A stretch of 6,163 nt of DNA from the NCBI GenBank assembly GCA_002437735.1, contig DJRC01000091.1:3449-9611 (forward strand). The letters run 5' to 3'. This document shows positions 1 to 5,208 of the stretch, piece after piece; the first letter of the stretch is position 1, and each line of letters begins with the position of its first letter. The position numbers and the translations under genes were made by a program. A model generated the notes under the pieces. It was not told the origin of the DNA. It saw only the letters and a list, made by a program, of their open reading frames with translations, and searched no databases. Source of the DNA: Oscillospiraceae bacterium UBA6370. Lineage in GTDB: Bacteria > Bacillota > Clostridia > Oscillospirales > Oscillospiraceae.

Positions 1-656
1 TAGCCGACGATGGCGACGACCGGGATCTCATTCTTCATCCGACGCTCGCGCTGCGTGCCGCGCACGCGGCGCACCTCGTCCAGATCCTCCTTGAGCTTGT
101 CGATCTTGCGGTGAATGTGGCGGCGGTCGGTCTCGAGCTGCGTTTCGCCGGGGCCTTTGGAGCCGATGGGCCCCTTGCCGCTCGTGCCCGCCTGACGCTC
201 GAGGTGCGTCCACATACCGATCAGGCGCGGCAGCAGATACTGGTACTGCGCCAGCTCGACCTGCAAGCGGCCCTCCTTTGTTTTGGCACGCTGGGCAAAA
301 ATATCGAGGATCAGCCCGCTGCGGTCGAGCACCTGCACGCCCAGATCCTCTGTCAGCACGCGCATCTGCGAGGGCGACAGGTCGTTGTCGAAGATCGCCA
401 TCGTCGCCTCGGTCGAACCGATGAGCTCCTTGATCTCCGCCACCTTGCCCTCGCCGATGAAGCTGCGCGGGTTCGGGGACGGGAGGTTTTGCAGCACGGT
501 CGCAACGCTCACCGCGCCTGCAGTCTCAACGAGCGCGGCAAGCTCGTCCATGCTCTCCTCGTCCGCGCTGTCTGCCTTGAGCACCGGTGAGGAAAGGCCG
601 ACGAGCACCACGCGGTCGCGCGGCTGCTCCACGGTTTTCAGTTTATTTTCTTCCAT
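1..656 (-). CDS. hflX: Ribosome-associated GTPase HflX, N-terminal part (cut by left window edge)
   Basis: HflX is a translation-factor GTPase that binds the 50S subunit or 70S ribosome and splits stalled or hibernating ribosomes, mainly under stress. The 218 residues visible contain the HflX N-terminal domain (about 15-115), the helical linker domain (about 116-205, including AQYQYLLPRL and the family signature GPGETQLETDRR at 168-179), and the first strand of the G domain, IPVVAIVG. The window ends inside the Walker A loop, so the nucleotide-binding motifs and C-terminus lie outside. The ATG at 656 is supported by an AAGGTGA Shine-Dalgarno (about 662-668) five bases upstream. It follows rpmE but has its own promoter (688-716) and is separated from rpmE by a terminator, so it is probably transcribed independently. 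Family assignment is secure; function is from family knowledge. Confidence 0.96.
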   Translation of the reverse strand, partial: MEENKLKTVEQPRDRVVLVGLSSPVLKADSADEESMDELAALVETAGAVSVATVLQNLPSPNPRSFIGEGKVAEIKELIGSTEATMAIFDNDLSPSQMRVLTEDLGVQVLDRSGLILDIFAQRAKTKEGRLQVELAQYQYLLPRLIGMWTHLERQAGTSGKGPIGSKGPGETQLETDRRHIHRKIDKLKEDLDEVRRVRGTQRERRMKNEIPVVAIVG

Positions 657-687
657 AGGAATCACCTTTTCTGCGTTCTTTGCTTTC

Positions 688-716
688 AGTATACGCAGAA
701 GAGCGAAAATTGTAAA
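688..716 (-). promoter_or_regulatory. Sigma-A-type promoter of hflX
   Basis: Read on the minus strand, TTTACA (711-716) and TATACT (688-693) are separated by exactly 17 bases, each one or two mismatches from consensus. The expected transcription start is near 681, giving a leader of about 25 bases with a good Shine-Dalgarno. The -35 box uses the last T residues of the rpmE terminator tail, so the two elements are interlocked. Promoter activity is inferred. Confidence 0.72.
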
Positions 717-747
717 GAAAAAGAGGTCTGCTTCCGCAGACCTCTTT
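714..747 (-). terminator. Intrinsic terminator of rpmE
   Basis: A perfect 12-bp stem (736-747 pairing with 720-731) closes on the four-base loop GGAA and is followed on the minus strand by TTCTTT. It begins 8 bases after the rpmE stop codon. The stem is GC-rich at its centre with A/U at its base, as in classical rho-independent terminators. The opposite strand lacks a comparable T-run, so it should act on the minus strand only. Confidence 0.9.
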
Positions 748-755
748 CGCTCTTC

Positions 756-959
756 TTACTTGTCCAGACCGAACTTCTTGTTGAACTTGGCAACGCGGCC
801 GCCGGTATCGACCAGCTTCTGCTTGCCCGTGAAGTAGGGGTGACACTTTGAGCACACTTCCACCTTGATGTTCGCCTTGGTGGAACCTGTCTCAATCACA
901 TTACCGCAGGCGCAAGTAATAGTAGTCTGCTGATAATTGGGATGGATTCCTTCCTTCAT
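756..959 (-). CDS. rpmE: 50S ribosomal protein bL31 (zinc-binding type)
   Basis: bL31 bridges the central protuberance of the large subunit and the head of the small subunit. The 67-residue product has normal length and matches the family throughout: MKEGIHPNY at the start, TGKQKLVDTGGRVAKFNKKFG at the end. Cysteines C16, C18, C36 and C39 form the zinc site of the C+ type, so this is the zinc-dependent form and not the cysteine-less paralogue used under zinc starvation. The ATG at 959 is preceded by GAGGTGA nine bases upstream. The gene is monocistronic by its signals: a near-consensus promoter at 1016-1044 and a strong terminator at 714-747. The roughly 50-base leader can fold into two hairpins. 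Identity is certain. Confidence 0.98.
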   Translation of the reverse strand: MKEGIHPNYQQTTITCACGNVIETGSTKANIKVEVCSKCHPYFTGKQKLVDTGGRVAKFNKKFGLDK

Positions 960-969
960 TGCTCGTGTT

Positions 970-1007
970 CACCTCTTTCCGATCCGAGAGTGCTTTCGTC
1001 AGAAAGC
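970..1007 (-). promoter_or_regulatory. Structured rpmE leader with possible Shine-Dalgarno-masking hairpin
   Basis: At the predicted 5' end of the rpmE transcript there is a perfect 6-bp hairpin, GCTTTC-TGAC-GAAAGC (1007-992). Just after it, CACTCT (992-987) can pair with AGAGGTG (976-970) if one G is bulged; the second arm contains the Shine-Dalgarno. The pairings are read directly from the sequence. Their use in control, for example autoregulation by bL31, is inference. Confidence 0.35.
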
Positions 1008-1015
1008 CAAAAAGG

Positions 1016-1044
1016 ATAATATCACGCTTTTCGCCAAATTGCAA
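1016..1044 (-). promoter_or_regulatory. Sigma-A-type promoter of rpmE
   Basis: On the minus strand, TTGCAA (1039-1044) is followed after 17 bases by TATTAT (1016-1021), both close to consensus with ideal spacing. The region is strikingly AT-rich against a GC-rich background. Transcription should start near 1009, about 50 bases before the rpmE ATG. This is the strongest promoter match in the window, as expected for a ribosomal protein gene. Confidence 0.8.
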
Positions 1045-1102
1045 GCACAAATTTTGTACTTTTCGATAAAATCATCAAGGGTTGCCGCGGCGCGTGCAAT
1101 TT

Positions 1103-1765
1103 TCAGCGGAAAACGTTCCCCTCTGTATCGTAAATTTCCGTGCGGCGCACGCGGACGAAGTCCGGCTTGAGCGCCGGCAGCTCCCGCTCGATCGCCTGAG
1201 CGAGATAGGCGGGGTTCAGCCCCGGGTTCTGCGCGGCGACCACAGCGTCGGCAAAGATGCTGCCGTCCGTCTCGGTGAGCGTCATTTCGCGGATCAGCGG
1301 CACAATGTCGATCTGCGCAAGCTCCTTGTGCTTGGTGCGCTTTTCGATCATCAGCGAGGGACGGGCGAACAGCGCGCGCAGCGCGTCCGCCGTGCCGGCG
1401 GGCACGCCGTTATCGTAGAGCAGCTCCAACCGCGCGCGGAGAAAGGCAAACTCACGCACGGGGCGCGTGACCGGATAGCACTCCCGCACGCGCAGGCCCG
1501 CGGGCAGACCCGTGTTGAGCTTTTCGGCGATGCCCGCGCCGTCGGTCTCCTCCACCGTTTCAAAGTCGAGCAGCTCGCAGTCGCTCGACTGCCCCACCGG
1601 TAGCGGCAGGACGATGGAGATGATGGGGTGCGGGTGGAAGCCGTTAGAGTGCTTGAGATGCAGCTCCGCACGGGGAAACACACGCTGAAAGGTGCGCATC
1701 GTGTCGAGATGCGAGATATAGGAAGCCTGTGCTTCCTTGGTAAAAAGCAGTCTCAGCTTAGCCAT
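1103..1765 (-). CDS. DUF2344 / TIGR03936 radical SAM-associated protein
   Basis: The 220-residue product matches the uncharacterised family encoded next to, or fused to, TIGR03960 radical SAM proteins. Typical features are the start MAKLRLLFTKEAQASYISHLD, with F-x-K near the N-terminus and SHLDTMR at about 18-24, followed by FQRVFPRAEL, then SNGFHPHPIISIVLPLPVG at about 40-58, where the two histidines in GFHPHP are characteristic. No signal peptide or membrane segment is seen. Its ATG at 1765 lies within the end of the radical SAM gene (8-base overlap), with GGGGAGG (1773-1779) seven bases upstream, so translation is almost certainly coupled. The natural fusions in other genomes imply that the two proteins act together. 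The molecular role is unknown. In many Clostridia, RNase G and rplU follow this pair; here rpmE follows, from its own promoter. Confidence 0.92.
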   Translation of the reverse strand: MAKLRLLFTKEAQASYISHLDTMRTFQRVFPRAELHLKHSNGFHPHPIISIVLPLPVGQSSDCELLDFETVEETDGAGIAEKLNTGLPAGLRVRECYPVTRPVREFAFLRARLELLYDNGVPAGTADALRALFARPSLMIEKRTKHKELAQIDIVPLIREMTLTETDGSIFADAVVAAQNPGLNPAYLAQAIERELPALKPDFVRVRRTEIYDTEGNVFR

Positions 1766-3590
1766 CGCAGGGCCTCCCCAATAAGAGATTCGCGCCGCAG
1801 CCGTTGCAGTGCGTGCGGCAGTCCGGCGTGGTGACGGACTGATACGCCCGTTCGTGCTCGCGCCAGAGGTATTGCTCCGTCACGCCGCTCGAGATCATCG
1901 CCCAGGGCATCAGCTCGTCCTTTTCGCGCCTGCGGTTGGCGTAGAAGTGCGGATCAAGACCGCATTCTGCAAAGGCCTCGAGCCAGCGGTCGAGGGAGAA
2001 ATACTCCTCCCACGCGGAGAGGTGCTCGCCCTTGCGCCACGCCGTTTCGATCACCCTGCAAAGGCGCCGGTCGCCGCGGGAAATGACGGCCTCCATATAG
2101 CTCGTATCGGAATCGTGCCAGTTGTAGGTGACGGATTTCGTCAGCATATTCTCGCGCAGCAGCTTCACGCGGCGCTCGTACTCCTCCTTGGGGATCTGCG
2201 GCTCCCACTGGAACGCCGTGTGCGCCTTGGGCACGAACCACGAGGTCGAGACCGTGATGCGCACACCGCGGTTCTTGTTGCTCGCGCTCTCGCGCCAGGC
2301 GTGCATGACGTGGGACGCAACCTCGGCGATGCCGAGCACATCCTCGTCCGTCTCGGTCGGGAGGCCAAGCATGAAGTAGAGCTTGACCGCGCTGTAGCCG
2401 CCGGCGAAGGCGCGGCGGCAGGAGGCCAGCAGATCCTCCTCGGTGAGATTCTTGTTGATGGCGTCGCGCAGGCGCTGCGTGCCGGCCTCGGGCGCAAAGG
2501 TCAAGCCGGTCTTTCTTCCCTTTTGCAGCCGCTCCATGAGCGCCATGGAGAAGTTGTCGGCGCGCAAGCTCGGGAGCGAAAGATTCACATGACGCTGCGC
2601 GCAAAACTCCTCCAGATCGTCGCACAGCTGCACAAGCGGACGGAAGTCCGAGGTCGAGAGCGAGGAGAGCGTCATTTCCTCGTAGCCGGAATCCTCGATG
2701 GCCTCCTTGGCGTATTCGACCAGCAGCTTTTCCGAGCGGTTGCGCACCGGGCGGTAGACGTAGCCCGCCTGACAGAAGCGGCAGCCGCGAATACAGCCGC
2801 GAAACAGCTCAAGCGTCGTGCGGTCCTGCACGATCTCGGTGGATGGGACGATGGTCTTTGCGGGATACCACGCCTTGTCCATATCGCGCATGATGCGCTT
2901 GGTGACGACCTTCGGCGCGCCGTCCTTCGGCGTGATGGACTTCACCGTGCCGTCGGCGTTGTAGTCCACCTCGTAGAGGCTGGGAACGTAGATGCCGTCG
3001 AGCTGCGCGGCGGCGCGGAGGAATTGCTGCTTCGTCCAGCCATCGCGCCGCGCCCTGCGGTGCAGCTCGATCAGCTCGACGTTCATCTCCTCGCCCTCGC
3101 CGATCTCGGCGATATCCAAAAAGTCGGCAATGGGCTCGCAGTTGAACATCGCCGTGCCGCCCGCGATGACGAGCGGGGTCAGCTCCGTGCGCTCGCTCGC
3201 GTGGAGCGGCACGCCCGCCAGATCGAGCATATTCAGCATGGCGGGAAACGCCATCTCGTAGCCGACGGAAAAGGCGATGATGTCAAAATCGCGGATGGGG
3301 TCGCCGGACTCGAGCGCGTAGAGCGGCAGGCCCGCCCTGCGTATCTCCTCCTCCATGTCGCCCCAGGGGGCAAAGACGCGCTCGCACCAGACGCCGTCCA
3401 TGTTGTTCATAATGCCGTAGAGGATCCGCATACCGAGGTTCGACATACCGATCTCGTAGGTGTCCGGGAAGCAGAAGGCCACGCGGGTATCGACCTGCGA
3501 GAGGTCCTTCATCACCGCGTTATACTCGCCGCCCACATAGCGCGCCGGCTTCTGCACGCGGGGCAGGATGCGTTCCAATCGTTTGTCCAC
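1758..3590 (-). CDS. TIGR03960-family radical SAM protein
   Basis: The 610-residue product is a cytosolic radical SAM enzyme of unknown substrate. Residues about 1-230 form the N-terminal domain typical of the family, often called B12-binding-like, with PDTYEIGMSNLG near 42-53. The usual cobalamin DxHxxG motif is not seen, so cobalamin binding is doubtful. The radical SAM barrel contains the [4Fe-4S] motif CIRGCRFC (C266, C270, C273), followed by a C-terminal helical part. The extreme C-terminus has a second C-x3-C-x2-C cluster (C591, C595, C598) plus C608. I chose GTG at 3590 because AAGGAG (3598-3603) lies seven bases upstream; an in-frame TTG two codons earlier (3596) is only one base from it. 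Homologues begin in the same way (KLLP-KPARYVGGEYN pattern). The gene overlaps the DUF2344 gene, its expected partner, by 8 bases. A promoter candidate lies at 3627-3655. Confidence 0.93.
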   Translation of the reverse strand: MDKRLERILPRVQKPARYVGGEYNAVMKDLSQVDTRVAFCFPDTYEIGMSNLGMRILYGIMNNMDGVWCERVFAPWGDMEEEIRRAGLPLYALESGDPIRDFDIIAFSVGYEMAFPAMLNMLDLAGVPLHASERTELTPLVIAGGTAMFNCEPIADFLDIAEIGEGEEMNVELIELHRRARRDGWTKQQFLRAAAQLDGIYVPSLYEVDYNADGTVKSITPKDGAPKVVTKRIMRDMDKAWYPAKTIVPSTEIVQDRTTLELFRGCIRGCRFCQAGYVYRPVRNRSEKLLVEYAKEAIEDSGYEEMTLSSLSTSDFRPLVQLCDDLEEFCAQRHVNLSLPSLRADNFSMALMERLQKGRKTGLTFAPEAGTQRLRDAINKNLTEEDLLASCRRAFAGGYSAVKLYFMLGLPTETDEDVLGIAEVASHVMHAWRESASNKNRGVRITVSTSWFVPKAHTAFQWEPQIPKEEYERRVKLLRENMLTKSVTYNWHDSDTSYMEAVISRGDRRLCRVIETAWRKGEHLSAWEEYFSLDRWLEAFAECGLDPHFYANRRREKDELMPWAMISSGVTEQYLWREHERAYQSVTTPDCRTHCNGCGANLLLGRPCDG

Positions 3591-3597
3591 AGGCAAG

Positions 3598-3603
3598 CTC
3601 CTT
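3598..3603 (-). promoter_or_regulatory. Shine-Dalgarno that fixes the radical SAM start at GTG 3590
   Basis: AAGGAG on the minus strand is seven bases from GTG at 3590 but one base from TTG at 3596. Only the GTG has usable spacing, so the protein is two residues shorter than the longest open frame. Confidence 0.75.
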
Positions 3604-3626
3604 TTCTATTGAGAGACATTGACCGT

Positions 3627-3655
3627 ATTTTACACGCTTTTCCCGCCGCGCGCAA
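3627..3655 (-). promoter_or_regulatory. Candidate sigma-A promoter of the radical SAM/DUF2344 pair
   Basis: On the minus strand, TTGCGC (3650-3655) and TAAAAT (3627-3632) are 17 bases apart. The -35 has two mismatches and the -10 one. The -10 box covers the TAA stop of the M50 protease gene, and a start near 3620 would give a leader of about 30 bases with a good Shine-Dalgarno. It could uncouple the radical SAM genes from the upstream sporulation genes. This is a motif match only. Confidence 0.45.
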
Positions 3656-4256
3656 GCCCCAGTTGCCGCAGCGTTCCCCAGAGAAGGCCGAAGGCAGCAA
3701 AAGCAAAGAGCCATCCGCTGTGCAGCCCCAGCGAGAGCTTGAGTCCCAACGTGCACAGCGCAAGCGAGCAGACAACGCTAACCGCCGCAGTGATACGCTC
3801 CCCCACGGCCGGCCCGAGGAAATAGGACAGGGCAAGGCAGAGCGCCCGCGCGCCGTCGAGCGGAACGACCGGCAGGAGGTTGAAGGCCGCGAGCACAAGG
3901 TGCGCTCCGGCAAAGACAAAGGGCCACTCCCGCCACGTCCGCAGGCCGAGGAGCGCGAGGAGAACGGCGCAGAAGAGGTTGACCGTCACCCCCGCGAGCG
4001 TGACGATCAGCTCGCGCCCGTAGGAGAGCCGCGCGAGTGCCGGAGCATCCAGCTCCGCGCCGAGTGCTGTAAGGTGAAAGTGCTTGACGGATACGCCGTA
4101 GTAGCGCATAGCGGCGAGATGGCCCAGCTCGTGCAGCGCCGCGGCGGTCAGGACCGCCGCGACGACCGTGAGCGGGGAAACGATGGCGGCGAGCAGCACG
4201 AGCAGCCAAAAGCTCGCGTTCACACGCACGGCGGCGCTAAACGGTCTTTGCGGCAT
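3630..4256 (-). CDS. spoIVFB: M50 site-2-type intramembrane metalloprotease, SpoIVFB-like
   Basis: SpoIVFB is the mother-cell membrane protease that releases active sigma-K from pro-sigma-K. The 208-residue product has the M50 zinc motif HELGH (H42, E43, H46) in a hydrophobic helix and the third-ligand motif NLLPVVPLDGARAL (N126, D134), together with about four to six hydrophobic segments (for example 14-38, 84-106, 113-130, 155-175 and 180-196). It ends soon after the last hydrophobic segment, whereas Bacillus SpoIVFB (about 290 residues) continues into a cytoplasmic CBS domain, which is absent here. The gene overlaps the upstream M23 gene by 20 bases, the spoIVFA-spoIVFB order. ATG 4256 has no strong Shine-Dalgarno, so translation probably depends on coupling; GTG at 4229, just after the M23 stop codon, is an alternative start. 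M50 protease is certain; the SpoIVFB role rests on context. Confidence 0.88.
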   Translation of the reverse strand: MPQRPFSAAVRVNASFWLLVLLAAIVSPLTVVAAVLTAAALHELGHLAAMRYYGVSVKHFHLTALGAELDAPALARLSYGRELIVTLAGVTVNLFCAVLLALLGLRTWREWPFVFAGAHLVLAAFNLLPVVPLDGARALCLALSYFLGPAVGERITAAVSVVCSLALCTLGLKLSLGLHSGWLFAFAAFGLLWGTLRQLGLARGGKSV

Positions 4257-5106
4257 AGGCGATGGGATCGAGGTATTTTGAGCCGCTGAGCAGCTCGAAG
4301 TGCAGGTGCGCGCCCGTGGCGTTGCCGGTCGCGCCGACCGCGCCGAGCGTGTCGCCGCGCAGAACGCTCTGCCCGGAGGAGACCGCTATTTTGCTGCAAT
4401 GGGCGTAAAGCGTCTCATAGCCGTCCGCGTGGCGGACGGTCAGATATTTGCCGAGCACGGTGCTCTCCCCCACCACGCCGACTGTGCCGTCGGCAAAGCA
4501 GACGAAGGGCGTGCCCTCGTCGGCGGCAAGGTCGAGACCGGTATGAAAGGCCTCCGCGCCCGTGTTCGGGTCCTCGCGCCAGCCAAAGCCCGAGGTCAGC
4601 GCGCCGTCGAGCGGCGGCGTGCAGGAAAAGGGCAGCGTCGGCTGCGCGTCGAGCACATAATCCGGCAGGGACCTGGCCGCGGCGTCCTCCGCGTTTGCTC
4701 CGTCCGGTCGTGCGATCTCCGCCCTGCCGCCGACCTCCGCGGCGTCCTCCGCGCCGCTGCTGCCGAACACGGCGACATAGGCATTGCCGAGGGACTCCGC
4801 GAAGCGTTCGGGCGCAGCGACCGCGTGGCCGATGGCAGAGAACGCCTCGGTAAAGTCCGCGTCGCGCACGAGCCATTGGGCAAGCGTGCCGCGGAAGGCT
4901 GAAAGATTCCCCGGCAGCACGAGCTTGAGCAGCACGAGCGAGACGAACAGCGCGCCGCAGACGGTCAGACGCAGAAGGCGAAGCTGCGACGCGCCGGAGG
5001 GCTGCTCCCTGCGGTGGCTTCCTGCGGCGCTTCGCTTTGTCCGCGCGGCAGCACGGCGTTTCCCCTGTGCGCGCGCCCAGCGGCGCAGGCGCATCCTTAC
5101 GGTCAT
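4237..5106 (-). CDS. spoIVFA: Membrane-anchored LytM/M23 domain protein, SpoIVFA-like
   Basis: In Bacillus, SpoIVFA anchors and inhibits SpoIVFB in the outer forespore membrane. The 289-residue product has a very basic N-terminus (1-45), one transmembrane helix (about 44-64), a low-complexity Ala/Glu/Asp-rich linker (about 115-150) and a C-terminal M23 (LytM) domain (about 165-285). The N-in topology puts LytM outside the cytoplasm. Zinc-site residues are present: H188 and D192 in HTGLD, H236 in YAH, and the pair H267/H269 in HLHFE. It could therefore be an active peptidoglycan endopeptidase, not only a scaffold. ATG 5106 follows GGGGAGG by about eight bases. It overlaps the M50 gene, which supports the SpoIVFA assignment. 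A sigma-E-like promoter lies at 5140-5168. The M23 domain is certain; the sporulation role is inferred from order and architecture. Confidence 0.88.
   Translation of the reverse strand: MTVRMRLRRWARAQGKRRAAARTKRSAAGSHRREQPSGASQLRLLRLTVCGALFVSLVLLKLVLPGNLSAFRGTLAQWLVRDADFTEAFSAIGHAVAAPERFAESLGNAYVAVFGSSGAEDAAEVGGRAEIARPDGANAEDAAARSLPDYVLDAQPTLPFSCTPPLDGALTSGFGWREDPNTGAEAFHTGLDLAADEGTPFVCFADGTVGVVGESTVLGKYLTVRHADGYETLYAHCSKIAVSSGQSVLRGDTLGAVGATGNATGAHLHFELLSGSKYLDPIAYAAKTV
4677..4753. repeat. 17-bp direct repeat, copies 60 bases apart, in the M23 linker
   Basis: An identical 17-base sequence occurs at 4677-4693 and 4737-4753, exactly 60 bases apart. It encodes AEDAA twice (about residues 119-123 and 139-143) in the same reading frame. 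Recombination between the copies would remove or add 20 residues of linker without changing frame. The sequence between them shows no further duplication. Confidence 0.7.
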
Positions 5107-5139
5107 AGGCTCTTCCTCCCCTGCCCTTCGTTTTGGGAC

Positions 5140-5168
5140 AGTCTATGCCGCGGCATCGCCGCTTATGC
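5140..5168 (-). promoter_or_regulatory. Candidate sigma-E-type sporulation promoter of the spoIVFA-like gene
   Basis: On the minus strand, GCATAAG (5162-5168) and CATAGACT (5140-5147) are 14 bases apart. The Bacillus sigma-E consensus is about KMATATT, 13-15 bases, CATACAHT; the match is 5 of 7 and 7 of 8. A start near 5132 would leave about 26 bases to the ATG. The spoIVF operon is sigma-E controlled in Bacillus, which makes the match plausible. No good sigma-A promoter is seen here. Confidence 0.45.
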
Positions 5169-5178
5169 CCGTGCGCAG

Positions 5179-5204
5179 AAAAAGAGCCGCCCACGGCGGC
5201 TCTT
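5179..5204 (-). terminator. Intrinsic terminator after the amidotransferase gene
   Basis: A perfect 10-bp stem (5195-5204 pairing with 5182-5191) with a three-base loop is followed on the minus strand by an unbroken run of five T, partly within the stem base. It starts four bases after the amidotransferase stop codon. It separates the yqeB-amidotransferase unit from the spoIVFA-like gene. Confidence 0.88.
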
Positions 5205-5208
5205 GCAG

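Noticed and set aside
1082..1099. Hairpin after the DUF2344 gene as a terminator
   Set aside because: The GC-rich stem has a bulge and no T-run directly after it; the nearest TTTT is about ten bases away, so it is not a convincing intrinsic terminator.
3594..3596. TTG as start of the radical SAM gene
   Set aside because: Only one base separates it from the Shine-Dalgarno; GTG at 3590 has normal spacing.
1809..4289. 826-codon open frame on the plus strand
   Set aside because: It lies antisense to the radical SAM, M50 and M23 genes, has no Shine-Dalgarno before its GTG start, and its Arg/Ala/Gly/His-rich product resembles no family. Stop-free antisense frames are expected opposite GC-rich genes.
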